A stretch of DNA of 32,708 nucleotides, from NCBI RefSeq assembly GCF_900142225.1, contig NZ_FRAD01000027.1:1-32708 (forward strand), in the 5' to 3' direction. The translations under genes and the position numbers were made by a program. Every line of letters begins with the position of its first letter. Positions within the stretch are counted from its first letter, which is position 1. The notes below the pieces were generated by a model. The model did no database searches and was not told the origin of the DNA. It was given only the letters and a program-made list of their open reading frames with translations. The DNA is from Hathewaya proteolytica DSM 3090 (GTDB taxonomy: Bacteria; Bacillota; Clostridia; Clostridiales; Clostridiaceae). Below are positions 24,271 through 32,312 of the stretch, piece after piece.

Positions 24271-24345
24271 TGGCACCCTCTACCAGAATCGAACTGATGA
24301 CTGACCCTTAGGAGGGGTCCGTTATATCCACTTAACTAAGAGGGC
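24271..24345 (-). tRNA. tRNA-Arg (anticodon CCT)
   Basis: A 75-nt cloverleaf. Acceptor GCCCTCT pairs with AGAGGGT (one G-U pair at the end), with discriminator G and encoded CCA. The anticodon arm GACCC-CTCCTAA-GGGTC gives anticodon CCT, decoding AGG. The T arm includes GTTCGATTC. It has its own promoter and terminator, so it is a single-gene unit. Confidence 0.95.
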
Positions 24346-24371
24346 TCACACTATCTGTGCTGACTATACTT

Positions 24372-24400
24372 ATATTATTACAAAAATAAAACGGTGTCAA
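24372..24400 (-). promoter_or_regulatory. tRNA-Arg promoter
   Basis: The minus strand reads TTGACA (24395-24400), a 17-bp spacer and TAATAT (24372-24377), 26 bp ahead of the tRNA 5' end. Confidence 0.8.
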
Positions 24401-24420
24401 GTTATTAAAATTTTCCCCGA

Positions 24421-25482
24421 CTATTTTAATTTAAAGTCTCTTGCAGCATTAAGTAGTGCATACATATTTTCTATAGGTGCTCCCGTTGCCACGTCACACC
24501 CTGTGCTCAATATATATTTATTGGGATTATTTATACCTTTAATTATACATTCCGTTGCTTCATTATACACATCCTCAGTTGTGCCAAATCTCATGGTATC
24601 TACAGGATCTACATTTCCAACTACACATACCCTATCTCCAACCATCTCCACTGCTTCCGCCACGTCTTCACAATTATCTATGCTTAAGGTTTCAAAACCA
24701 ATGTCCACTAAATCATTCCATACAGCTTTAGTCTTTCCACATATATGTATAAACCCTGGAACACCTTTTTCCTTTATTCTATCAAGACATATTTTTAAAT
24801 AAGGCAGAGCAAATTCTCTAAATTGCTTTTTGCTTATCATACTTAAAGATGCAACAGGGTCACAAATTCCTATACTAAAACCCATACTGCTTACAGTATC
24901 AATATACCTTATATTATTTTCCGTAACTATTTCTAACAATCTATGAACATTTTCTTTATCCTTAATTGTATCCTTAAGAAAGTTATCAGTACCTCTGACA
25001 AAAGCTGCTACACTAAAAGGTCCTGCAATATCTGAAGCGACTTCTACTTCCTTTCCAATGCTCTTATCTGCCATTGTTAATGCCTCTAATATTATAGGAA
25101 GCCTACCATCCTTATGAGGATCTATGCGTTTTAAATTATTTAAATCCTTATAATCATTTAGCAAATTTCCTTTCATAAAAGGTACTCTATTTTTTTGATA
25201 TTGAACTTCAGCCCCCATAGCCTCTGCCATGGCTCTAAGACCAGTACCTATGCCACAACTATCATGTCCAAAGGTTCTATATGCTTCAATTTCCATCTTG
25301 GCCATTATTTCCGCTGATTGATTTTGTTCAGAAGGATCTATACCTAACATTGGCGTGCTAGATTCTCCTAAAAAAGGCATACATGGTATCCTATCAACTG
25401 ACTTACCTTTAAAATATAATTCTATCCTCTCTCTTGATGTAAGTTCATCTTCCTTACGTCTGTTTTCTCCAAAATCCCTCAT
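24421..25482 (-). CDS. UroD-family corrinoid methyltransferase (MtaA/CmuA-like)
   Basis: A 353-residue TIM-barrel protein of the uroporphyrinogen decarboxylase superfamily. It lacks the UroD decarboxylase N-terminal arginine motif. It carries the zinc-thiol methyltransferase signature instead: HICGKT (His/Cys ligands, ~246-251) and a C-terminal Cys in STGCDVATGAP (~326-336). Members move methyl groups between methylated corrinoid proteins and thiols or tetrahydrofolate. No corrinoid protein, MtaB or activator gene is nearby, so the substrate is undetermined; it could also serve demethylation with an unlinked partner. The start is preceded by GAAAGAGGG. The next gene upstream (psd) is divergent. 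Confidence 0.85.
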   Translation of the reverse strand: MRDFGENRRKEDELTSRERIELYFKGKSVDRIPCMPFLGESSTPMLGIDPSEQNQSAEIMAKMEIEAYRTFGHDSCGIGTGLRAMAEAMGAEVQYQKNRVPFMKGNLLNDYKDLNNLKRIDPHKDGRLPIILEALTMADKSIGKEVEVASDIAGPFSVAAFVRGTDNFLKDTIKDKENVHRLLEIVTENNIRYIDTVSSMGFSIGICDPVASLSMISKKQFREFALPYLKICLDRIKEKGVPGFIHICGKTKAVWNDLVDIGFETLSIDNCEDVAEAVEMVGDRVCVVGNVDPVDTMRFGTTEDVYNEATECIIKGINNPNKYILSTGCDVATGAPIENMYALLNAARDFKLK

Positions 25483-25737
25483 GAATCAAACCCTCTTTCA
25501 TATTTTACATTACTGTTCTAAAAATGCTTGATAAAATTTTGAATAATACAACAAAATTTTATCACATTTATATTATATTCAGTATAGTTTTTAGTAATAG
25601 ATAAGCCGTTATCTATTACGTAAATATTTTTAGTGACTTTAAAATTTAAATGATATAATATAATAAGATGAATTGAACTTAATGAAAGGAGAGCCCTTCG
25701 CGCTATATGTAAAATTTGCAAGTGGCATATAATTGTT

Positions 25738-26631
25738 TTGATTAAATATTACGATAGAAAAACAAAAAAAATAGAAATAGAAAATGTAGCTGGAGACAAG
25801 TATCTAAATTGGGTTTACACCTCACCCATCGGCAAAGGACTTTTAGAACTTATAGTAAAACGAAAATTTTTTTCATCACTATACGGAAAATACTGCGATA
25901 GCAATATGAGCAAGAAAAAAATTTTAAAGTTTATAGATGAATTCAATATAGATAAAGAGCTATTTGAAACTGTTCCTGAAGACTTCAAGAATTTCAATGA
26001 TTTCTTTGCCCGTAAACTAAAAAAAGAACACATGATTTTTGATAAAAGCAATGACGTACTCATATCACCTTGCTCTGCTAGAATTTTCGCTTACACTGAC
26101 ATAAAAAGCAATACGGTTTTCAATATCAAGGATTTTAAGTACACTCTTAGAGATTTACTAGATAATGACCAAATATGTGAAACTTATAACTGTGGTACTT
26201 GCCTTATATTTAGACTATGCCCTACGGATTATCACCGCTTTCATTTCATAGACAATGGGGTATGTTCGTCCTCTAATAAAATCAAAGGTAGCTACTACTC
26301 TGTAAATCCTATATCATTGGATACAGTAAAGAAAGTATTTGTAGAGAACAAAAGAGAGTGGTCTGTGTTCAAATCAGAGAATTTTGATGATGTGATTTAT
26401 ATAGAAGTTGGTGCCACATGTGTAGGTTCCATTATCCAAACATATACAGCTGATGCTCCTATACAACGTGGAGATGAGAAAGGATATTTTAAATTTGGCG
26501 GATCTACGGTTATAATGCTGTTTAAAGAAAATATAGTAGAGATTGACCATGATATAGTGTCAAATAGCCGTAAAGGTGTTGAAACACTTATAAATATCGG
26601 TGATTCTATAGGCAAGAGATTAGACCGCTAA
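25738..26631 (+). CDS. psd: Phosphatidylserine decarboxylase proenzyme
   Basis: A 297-residue enzyme that makes phosphatidylethanolamine from phosphatidylserine at the membrane. It has the family motifs PTDYHRFHF (~160-168), VGATCVGSI, and the self-cleavage site FGGST (clostridial variant of LGST). Cleavage between Gly and Ser yields the pyruvoyl group. The start is a TTG; MIKYYDRK matches the usual start of clostridial Psd, but no strong Shine-Dalgarno precedes it. A 16-codon ORF just upstream (ATG 25682, after TATAATATAATAAG boxes) may influence expression. It is the only intact plus-strand host gene in the right half. A decayed copy of its 5' end is at 28872-28937. Confidence 0.95.
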   Translation: MIKYYDRKTKKIEIENVAGDKYLNWVYTSPIGKGLLELIVKRKFFSSLYGKYCDSNMSKKKILKFIDEFNIDKELFETVPEDFKNFNDFFARKLKKEHMIFDKSNDVLISPCSARIFAYTDIKSNTVFNIKDFKYTLRDLLDNDQICETYNCGTCLIFRLCPTDYHRFHFIDNGVCSSSNKIKGSYYSVNPISLDTVKKVFVENKREWSVFKSENFDDVIYIEVGATCVGSIIQTYTADAPIQRGDEKGYFKFGGSTVIMLFKENIVEIDHDIVSNSRKGVETLINIGDSIGKRLDR

Positions 26632-26664
26632 CTGTTTATAATCAAATACTATCCATTTTACAAT

Positions 26665-26701
26665 AAGACCGATGAAAAACAACATGTTTCTCATCGGTCT
26701 T
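26665..26701. terminator. Repeated 37-bp terminator, copy 1 (after psd)
   Basis: AAGACCGATGA (26665-26675) and its complement (26691-26701) form an 11-bp stem extended by AAACA/TGTTT pairing. It lies between convergent psd and the gene at 26710 and serves either strand. Two near-identical copies occur at 27464 and 28960. Confidence 0.85.
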
Positions 26702-26709
26702 CAATTCTA

Positions 26710-27255
26710 CTAATCAGGTTTTACATCTATAAAATACCATTTTGATCTTAGGTTTTCATTTAAAATTTCCATTGCTTTTTCTTTATCATCATAAGGTGGA
26801 ATTATACAAATACCATCGTTAGGTGCCCAGGAACCATCCTGCTTAAGAATGAGCATATACGGTTTTTTTAAGATTGTTCTTTGGTCTATAAGACCTAAAC
26901 TATAGTATTGCCGCTTAAATAAATCTTTATCTTCCGACTCTGTAAAATAACTCATATGTCCTAGTTTTCTCTCATCATTATGACTGAATATTATTTCATC
27001 CATTAATTTGTTATCAATATTATAGCCTGATATACTTATATGTCCTTTGAATCTATCATCGTGTAAATTAAGATAATATTTACCCTTGATTTTAATTGTT
27101 CTCTCAACTTCGTAAGAAGGATCATCTAACTTTATTTCTTTACATACATATTCTTTGTCTATAGATATGGGGATTATTAAAGATAAAAACCTGATAAATA
27201 AAATTGATATAATAAGTATAAAAATATACTTTAATATTTTTCGTGTTTTTTTCAT
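26710..27255 (-). CDS. Membrane-anchored protein of unknown function
   Basis: A 181-residue protein with a single N-terminal hydrophobic segment (ILKYIFILIISILFIRFL, residues ~7-24) after a KK start, probably an uncleaved anchor with the rest outside. The soluble part is beta-rich and polar (KGKYYLNLHDDRFKGHISISGY and KPYMLILKQDGSW). I recognise no domain or catalytic motif. It is monocistronic, and its 3' end meets the psd terminator. Confidence 0.7.
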   Translation of the reverse strand: MKKTRKILKYIFILIISILFIRFLSLIIPISIDKEYVCKEIKLDDPSYEVERTIKIKGKYYLNLHDDRFKGHISISGYNIDNKLMDEIIFSHNDERKLGHMSYFTESEDKDLFKRQYYSLGLIDQRTILKKPYMLILKQDGSWAPNDGICIIPPYDDKEKAMEILNENLRSKWYFIDVKPD

Positions 27256-27463
27256 ATCTTCTCCTTACACCAACAGAAGCTTGTACATACATTATACATG
27301 TTATTTTTCCTGCTGTCTCTTTTTATTTAATAATTTACAACATTCTTATATATTATTATTTTCTGCCTCATTTTAACGTCATAATTAAACATTCAACCCC
27401 CATACATACCCCCTTGCTATCTTTTTTCTATTTCTTATCTTATTATGTAAATAATCAACAAAT

Positions 27464-27500
27464 AAGACCGATGAAAAACAACTCGTTTCTCATCGGTCTT
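27464..27500 (-). terminator. Repeated 37-bp terminator, copy 2 (after the second ATPase)
   Basis: Identical to copy 1 except at two loop bases. It lies 13 bp past the DUF4143 ATPase stop codon at 27513. The remaining 27256-27463 is AT-rich with no gene. Confidence 0.85.
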
Positions 27501-27512
27501 ATACTAAGTTAT

Positions 27513-28727
27513 TTAATTCCATTCTGTTGCCAGAAGAAATTCCCTTATATTGCGATGCTTGATTCCATCACGACTCATATCAAATTCATCTAGGGATACA
27601 ACATACTTAGGAAAATTATCTCTTATATTTTCATATACACCAAACTCTCGTTTTATTGTGTCCTCGGATGCTAGTAAATAAGTCACCTGAACGTACAATT
27701 TTTCTTTTTTCTTTTGACATACAAAATCAATTTCTTTTTCATAAACCTTACCTACTGTAACATTGTAACCTCGACGTAATAGCTCCATATAGACTATATT
27801 TTCTAAAACAAGATTAATATCTCTCATGTTGCCGCCGAAAACGGCTTCTCGTATACCATGATCGGCAACATAATATTTCTCGTTCACAGTTAAAATTTTC
27901 TTACCTTGCAAATCCTCACGTTTTACCTGATAAAATAAGAATGCATCCGTACACGCTTTAACATAATTTAAAACAGTTTCCGGTGATACAGCACGCCCCT
28001 CACTTTTTAAATACTTTGAAATTCCTGTAGCTGAAAAAGTTGTTCCAATATTAGCTGTGATATAAGCTATAATTCGTTCTAATAACTCAATATCACGAAT
28101 TTTGTTACGCTTTACAATATCTTTTAACTCCACAGAATTATAGAGGTCTTGTAGATACTGATAACTAGCTTCTTCCTCATATCGTAAATTACCTAAGTAA
28201 GGCATTCCGCCAATGGTAATATATTTTGAAAAACATTCTCTTATTGATACCTGCGGAAAAATCCTTTGGTACATTTCTGTAAATTCTTTAAAAGAAAATG
28301 GATAAATTACAAATTCTACATATCTACCTGCAAGATACGTGGCCAGCTCACCAGAAAGCAGTTTAGCATTAGAACCTGTAATATAAATATCGCAATCTAG
28401 CTCTACCCTAAAAGAGTTAATGCATTTTTCCCAATCACGTACTTCTTGAATTTCATCAAAAAACATATAAACCTTACCATGAATATTTTCTGCACGATTC
28501 AAAATTTCATCATGCAAGGCCCGTGCTGTACACAAATGTTCATTACTCATATTTTCAAAGTTTATAGATATAAACTGAGTTTCATTGACACCAGATATAA
28601 TGAGTTCTTCCTTAACAAGTTCCAGCATAACTGATTTCCCACTTCTACGAATACCAGTGAGAACTTTGATAAGCTCCCCTCCGATAAATGGGCGGATTCG
28701 ATTCATATATAATTCTCTTTTAATCAT
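27513..28727 (-). CDS. AAA-type ATPase with C-terminal DUF4143 (second copy)
   Basis: A 404-residue paralogue of the gene at 11776-12987, with the same architecture. Walker A GIRRSGKS is at 25-32 and Walker B MFFDEIQEV near 88-96. The segments ITGSNAKLLSGELATYLAGRYVEF and FSATGISKYLKSEGRAVS follow, and the C-terminal DUF4143 contains VYEKEIDFVCQ. The function of the family is unknown; the conserved nuclease-like C-terminus and frequent duplication hint at interaction with mobile DNA, but this is speculation. It is a single gene with its own promoter and terminator. Confidence 0.88.
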   Translation of the reverse strand: MIKRELYMNRIRPFIGGELIKVLTGIRRSGKSVMLELVKEELIISGVNETQFISINFENMSNEHLCTARALHDEILNRAENIHGKVYMFFDEIQEVRDWEKCINSFRVELDCDIYITGSNAKLLSGELATYLAGRYVEFVIYPFSFKEFTEMYQRIFPQVSIRECFSKYITIGGMPYLGNLRYEEEASYQYLQDLYNSVELKDIVKRNKIRDIELLERIIAYITANIGTTFSATGISKYLKSEGRAVSPETVLNYVKACTDAFLFYQVKREDLQGKKILTVNEKYYVADHGIREAVFGGNMRDINLVLENIVYMELLRRGYNVTVGKVYEKEIDFVCQKKKEKLYVQVTYLLASEDTIKREFGVYENIRDNFPKYVVSLDEFDMSRDGIKHRNIREFLLATEWN

Positions 28728-28760
28728 AAAATCATAACCACCTTTCCTTTAATTACCTCT

Positions 28761-28789
28761 ATAGTATCACGTTTATATCTTAACTTCAA
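28761..28789 (-). promoter_or_regulatory. Promoter of the second DUF4143 ATPase
   Basis: The minus strand reads TTGAAG (28784-28789), a 17-bp spacer and TACTAT (28761-28766), 34 bp ahead of the start codon. Confidence 0.7.
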
Positions 28790-28802
28790 TGAATATTTAT
28801 TA

Positions 28803-28828
28803 TTTTTATCAGTTATAACTGATAAAAA
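28803..28828. promoter_or_regulatory. Perfect 26-bp palindrome upstream of the second ATPase promoter
   Basis: Half-site TTTTTATCAGTTA followed directly by its reverse complement with no spacer. It ends 13 bp upstream of the -35 box. It is shaped like an operator, and the core ATCAGTTATAACTGAT is fully symmetric. Confidence 0.6.
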
Positions 28829-28871
28829 TTAATCTTTATTCCATTTTATCTTCTTTAAAATATTAAACTAG

Positions 28872-28937
28872 AAAAATAGAAATAGAAAATGTAGCTATCC
28901 ACAAATACTTGAATTAGTTTTATACCTCAACTATTGG
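28872..28937 (+). pseudogene. Remnant of the 5' end of a psd copy
   Basis: About 65 bases align with psd 25767-25832 in the same frame. The first 25 or so (AAAATAGAAATAGAAAATG and onward to GTAGCT) are identical, then roughly 60-70% match. The frame keeps KIEIENVA...KYLN and FYTSTIG but has TAG in place of the Trp codon. Only the start survives; 23 bp later comes a copy of the same terminator that follows intact psd. This is a relic of a duplicated psd with most of the gene deleted. Confidence 0.75.
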
Positions 28938-28959
28938 ACAATTTTCTTTATCATCCAAT

Positions 28960-28996
28960 AAGACCGATGAAAAACAACGCGTTTCTCATCGGTCTT
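28960..28996 (-). terminator. Repeated 37-bp terminator, copy 3 (after the P-type ATPase)
   Basis: Same sequence as copies 1 and 2 apart from two loop bases. It is 22 bp beyond the P-type ATPase stop codon on the minus strand, and also directly behind the psd remnant on the plus strand. Confidence 0.85.
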
Positions 28997-29018
28997 AGAT
29001 TTTTATTTAAATTTGTTT

Positions 29019-31544
29019 TTAATCATGCTTTCTCTTCTTTAAAAGCTTAATTATGTCGTACCATAAAACTGACACCGCTGCTATACCCATGGAAGCAAAA
29101 AATTGCGTTAAGGAAATAGGTGCTAATTTTAAAAGATTGTTCAATGGTGTATAGAGAATTATTAGTATCATAGAAACAATACCAAAGTTAGAAATCCACA
29201 TCACCTTATCTTTTGCAAGTTTTTTCATGGATTGGTAAGCAAGATCATAATCCGAACTATTCACTTGAACTAAAAACACATTTGAAAACATTATTATAGC
29301 AAGTCCCATAGAACGGGCCACAGGAGCATTGTCTGAGTTTCCTGAAAGCATATAATAATAGGTGGCAAAAGATGTCATGAATATAATCAACCCTTGTATA
29401 ATGCTCTTAACTAATACGCCTCCATTTAAAAGTTTTTCATTAGGATCACGAGGTTTCCTGTCCATGATGTTTGTCTCTGCTGGTTGTCGTTCCAACACAA
29501 TAGAACAAGTTGGATCTATTATAAGTTCCAAAAGAACCACATGCAATGGAAGCAATAATAGTGCTGATGGAGCTATACCAATAACAGGTGCTAGCAGTGA
29601 AGAAAATGCAATGGGGATGTGTATGGTAAAAATGTACCCTACAGCTTTGCGAATATTATCATAAATTCGCCTTCCATCTTTTACGGTCTCTACAATAGTT
29701 GTAAAGTTATCATCCATTAAAATAAGATCTGAAGCTTCCCTTGAAACCTCGCTACCATGCTTACCCATAGCTATACCAATATCAGCATATTTAAGTGCCG
29801 GTGCATCGTTCACACCATCTCCTGTCATAGCTACAATCTCTCCATTTTCTTTAAAGGCCTTTACAATCCTCATTTTATGCTCTGGGATAACTCTAGAAAA
29901 AATACTGACGTCCTTAACCCTTTCTCGCAGTTCTTCATCACTCATACTATTTATCATGTCCCCAGTTATTATATTATTGTAGTTTTCCATACCAATTTTC
30001 TTTGCTATGGATGAAGCAGTAATTCCATTATCCCCTGTAATCATTACAGTTCTTATACCAGCTTTATGACATACCTCTATATCCTTTTTAATGCTTTCCC
30101 TTGGTGGATCCAGAAGTCCAATAAGTCCTAGCAACTTCATTTTACAATTAGTTATTTTATCTGGTATATAGCTTTCATCACTTGGGTTCATAGTTGCCAC
30201 AGCAATAACTCTCAACCCTTGGCTGGACAATTCAAGAATTTTTTCCTCTACAATTTTTCTATCTTCATCATTGATTTCACATATAGATAAAATGCTCTCT
30301 GGTGAGCCCTTGGCAGCAATAATAATTTCACCTTGCCTTCTCCATACATGCCCCATCATTTTCAATTCGTTTGTAAAGGCATACTCACTTATAAGTTCTC
30401 CACCAAAAAGTTCTTCTCTCTTTATACCACATTTATCACAGTGAACTAGCATAGCTTTCTCCATTGGATCATATGCCTCAGTTTCGCAGCCTAGCCCCAT
30501 TACCGTAACTAGCTCCTGTTCCTCACATTGTATAGGACATACTTGCTCTACAGTCATCTGATTCTTTGTAATAGTACCAGTTTTATCTACACAAAGCACA
30601 GATACGGCTCCTAAGGTTTCCACAGACGGAAGTTTTCGCACTAGAGATTGTTTTTTTGCAAGACGCCATGCCCCCATAGAAAGAAATACGGTTAGAATTA
30701 CAGGAAATTCTTCTGGAATCATAGCCATGGCCAAGGTTATACCTGACAGTATGCTCTCTATGATTCTATCTACAAATGAGTGATCTGGAATATTCATATA
30801 AGTGAAAATTCCTACTAAAACCAATAAAACAGCTGCAATACCTGCGCATAACTTTACTAGACTACCTGTTTGCTTTTGCAGTGGAGTATCCTCTTGTGGT
30901 GCTGACACCACATTCATACCTATTTTTCCATATTCAGTTTTGGTACCTGTTTTCTCCACAATAACATTAGCTGTACCCTGGGTTACCAATGTTCCAGCGT
31001 AGCAATAATCTTTTCTCCAATAATCTGAGGTGCCTTTATAATCTTCTGTGGCATATTTCCACACACCTTCAGCCTCACCAGTAAGTGACGACTCGTCCAC
31101 ACATAAATCACTGCATTTTAAAATAACACCATCTGCGGGAATTTTTACCCCTTCATGAATAATCATCAAATCACCAGGTACAATTTCTTCACTTTCAATG
31201 ACATTTTCAACACCATCACGTATAACCTTAATCCTAGGTGCGGACAAATCCTTTAGAGCATTTAGTGTTTTATCAGTTTTCCATTCCTGTATTACATCAA
31301 TGCTAATAATACCTACCACAAAGATAAGCATTATAGCGCCATCCCTTGGTTCCCCAAGGATAAAATAAATAACAGCAGCAATAATTAAAAGTAAAAACAT
31401 AGGCTCACAGATAATATGGAAAATCTTTTTTATAAAGCTTTCCTTCTTCTCGGGCACCAGTATATTCTTCCCGTATTGTTTCTGTAAGTCCTTTGCTTCA
31501 TTAGTTGTAAGTCCTGTGGTACTAACAAATTCAGGGCCTTTCAT
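29019..31544 (-). CDS. P-type metal cation-transporting ATPase, probably a Ni/Co (or Fe) exporter
   Basis: An 841-residue P2-like ATPase. It has an N-terminal cation ATPase segment, the actuator loop (DESSLTGEAEG), phosphorylation site D320-KTGT, TGDN and MTGDGVNDAPALKYADIGIAMG hinge motifs, and about ten membrane helices. Helix M4 carries IPEEFP instead of the IPEGLP of classical calcium pumps, a variant seen in many bacterial members. Sequence alone suggests 'calcium-like'. The leader (31631-31763) is a NiCo riboswitch, which points to Co2+, Ni2+ or possibly Fe2+ export. The Shine-Dalgarno is TGGAGGTAA. It is monocistronic, with a terminator at 28960. Confidence 0.92.
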   Translation of the reverse strand: MKGPEFVSTTGLTTNEAKDLQKQYGKNILVPEKKESFIKKIFHIICEPMFLLLIIAAVIYFILGEPRDGAIMLIFVVGIISIDVIQEWKTDKTLNALKDLSAPRIKVIRDGVENVIESEEIVPGDLMIIHEGVKIPADGVILKCSDLCVDESSLTGEAEGVWKYATEDYKGTSDYWRKDYCYAGTLVTQGTANVIVEKTGTKTEYGKIGMNVVSAPQEDTPLQKQTGSLVKLCAGIAAVLLVLVGIFTYMNIPDHSFVDRIIESILSGITLAMAMIPEEFPVILTVFLSMGAWRLAKKQSLVRKLPSVETLGAVSVLCVDKTGTITKNQMTVEQVCPIQCEEQELVTVMGLGCETEAYDPMEKAMLVHCDKCGIKREELFGGELISEYAFTNELKMMGHVWRRQGEIIIAAKGSPESILSICEINDEDRKIVEEKILELSSQGLRVIAVATMNPSDESYIPDKITNCKMKLLGLIGLLDPPRESIKKDIEVCHKAGIRTVMITGDNGITASSIAKKIGMENYNNIITGDMINSMSDEELRERVKDVSIFSRVIPEHKMRIVKAFKENGEIVAMTGDGVNDAPALKYADIGIAMGKHGSEVSREASDLILMDDNFTTIVETVKDGRRIYDNIRKAVGYIFTIHIPIAFSSLLAPVIGIAPSALLLLPLHVVLLELIIDPTCSIVLERQPAETNIMDRKPRDPNEKLLNGGVLVKSIIQGLIIFMTSFATYYYMLSGNSDNAPVARSMGLAIIMFSNVFLVQVNSSDYDLAYQSMKKLAKDKVMWISNFGIVSMILIILYTPLNNLLKLAPISLTQFFASMGIAAVSVLWYDIIKLLKKRKHD

Positions 31545-31630
31545 AAAAATTACCTCCAGTGTCGCATAAAAGCGTTTTTATTTCTCCACGGCACTCCACT
31601 AAACTTTATAACATGTCCCAAATATGTGTA

Positions 31631-31676
31631 TAAAAATAGCACACCTATGGAACATACTACTGTCCCACAGATGTGC
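31631..31676 (-). terminator. Riboswitch-controlled terminator of the P-type ATPase leader
   Basis: On the minus strand GCACATCTGTGGGACA (31676-31661), a 6-base loop and TGTTCCATAGGTGTGC (31654-31639) pair over 16 bp with only G-U wobbles, followed by TATTTTTA. The first arm is also the 3' strand of the riboswitch aptamer, so aptamer and terminator exclude each other: metal binding should allow transcription to continue. Confidence 0.85.
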
Positions 31677-31763
31677 ATACTTGCAATCTGCTGCCGCTAC
31701 TCACGGCCCGGCCCCATGACCTTCTTTACACAAAGGTTCATCGCCTGCTCAGTTTGTACTGTT
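31651..31763 (-). promoter_or_regulatory. NiCo (czcD-type) riboswitch aptamer
   Basis: Read on the minus strand, the conserved elements of the NiCo class appear in order: ACTGAGCAGGCGATGA, a variable stem (CC...GG), GGTCATG, GCCGGGC, GAGTAGCGGCAGCAGAT, a variable loop, and CACATCTGTGGGACAGT. The G-rich junction segments and closing pairing ACTG/CAGT match the class as I remember it from its solved structure. It lies about 110 nt upstream of the P-type ATPase start and is followed by an overlapping terminator. The class binds Co2+ or Ni2+ cooperatively (Fe2+ has also been proposed) and turns exporters on. Confidence 0.88.
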
Positions 31764-31819
31764 GATTTTGCATTTCATTTTATGAAATGTAATGCAGTGC
31801 AAAGAGATTAATTAATCAT

Positions 31820-31848
31820 ATTATATGCTAAAATTTCTATAAAGTGAA
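31820..31848 (-). promoter_or_regulatory. Promoter for the riboswitch and P-type ATPase
   Basis: TTCACT (31843-31848), a 17-bp spacer and TATAAT (31820-31825) on the minus strand. The predicted start at about 31813 gives a leader with a short palindromic hairpin (CATTTCAT/ATGAAATG, 31771-31789) before the aptamer. Confidence 0.65.
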
Positions 31849-31908
31849 TACTTTTTTCTACTTCCCCTTTGTAAATTTTGCTTTACATATAACTTACCTT
31901 AAATATTT

Positions 31909-32244
31909 CTACATCTGTAGAACATACTTATAGGCACTTTCACTTGGGTTATTATAGTAACCTTCTTCTACTTTGTTTAGTTTGTAGCCACATTCTTCAA
32001 AAACTATTTGCATTGCTTTATTGGATGCCCTTGTTTCCCCACAAAAACGTGACATTCCTATTTTTTTCATTTCCTCTGTAACGTGATTTAATAGCTTATG
32101 TGCAAAACCTTGCTTTCTATACTCTGGGTGAACTGCAACATTCATGATTTTAACGTAGTCTTTTTCACCTTTCCAATTGTAAGTGAACTTACCCCACCCA
32201 CAAGGGGATGGGGCTTCCTGCTTCCTCGACCTGTTAATAGTCAT
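31909..32244 (-). pseudogene. GNAT acetyltransferase truncated by an IS200/IS605-type element
   Basis: The open frame has a genuine GNAT core: IMNVAVHPEYRKQGFAHKLLNHV (acetyl-CoA binding motif A, ~53-75) and GETRASNKAMQIVFEECGY. The first ~20 residues (MTINRSRKQEAPSPCG) are translated from the end of the insertion element, including its terminal hairpin, so the native N-terminus is missing. The native part probably begins near GKFTYNWKGEKDY (below ~32185). Ribosomal-protein (RimI-like) acetylation is possible by resemblance. A chimeric product could be made, but loss of the first strands makes activity doubtful. Confidence 0.75.
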
Positions 32245-32312
32245 TTAGACTATTAACCCTACTATCTCCACAGGCTTAATTCCGATAGTTCCTACCATAT
32301 TTATTTACAGGC
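32182..32312 (-). mobile_element. Right end of an IS200/IS605-family element (candidate omega/reRNA region)
   Basis: Downstream of the tnpB stop are two hairpins: TTAATAGTC/GACTATTAA (32234-32256) and, at the end, CCCCATCCC-C-TTGT-GGG-TGGGG (about 32192-32214), then GTAAGTTCAC at the junction. Subterminal GC-rich hairpins with a bulged base are typical of these elements. The same stretch in active elements forms the 3' part of the TnpB guide RNA, whose guide would be the flanking sequence from about 32181 downward. The exact end is approximate. Confidence 0.6.

Noticed and set aside
25518..25721. Minus-strand open frame of 67 codons between the methyltransferase and psd
   Set aside because: It is AT-rich, has no convincing Shine-Dalgarno and overlaps the likely psd promoter on the other strand.
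27243..27593. Plus-strand open frame of 116 codons
   Set aside because: It crosses a terminator and the 3' end of the second ATPase gene; composition is that of AT-rich noncoding DNA.
26665..28996. Three repeats as a possible CRISPR array
   Set aside because: Spacing is irregular (about 0.8 and 1.5 kb) with whole genes between copies; each is a hairpin at a gene end, so they are terminators.
31651..31763. yybP-ykoY (Mn2+) or M-box (Mg2+) riboswitch ahead of the P-type ATPase
   Set aside because: The GGGGAGUAG and CUGCCC blocks of yybP-ykoY and the M-box core are absent, while the NiCo blocks are present in order.
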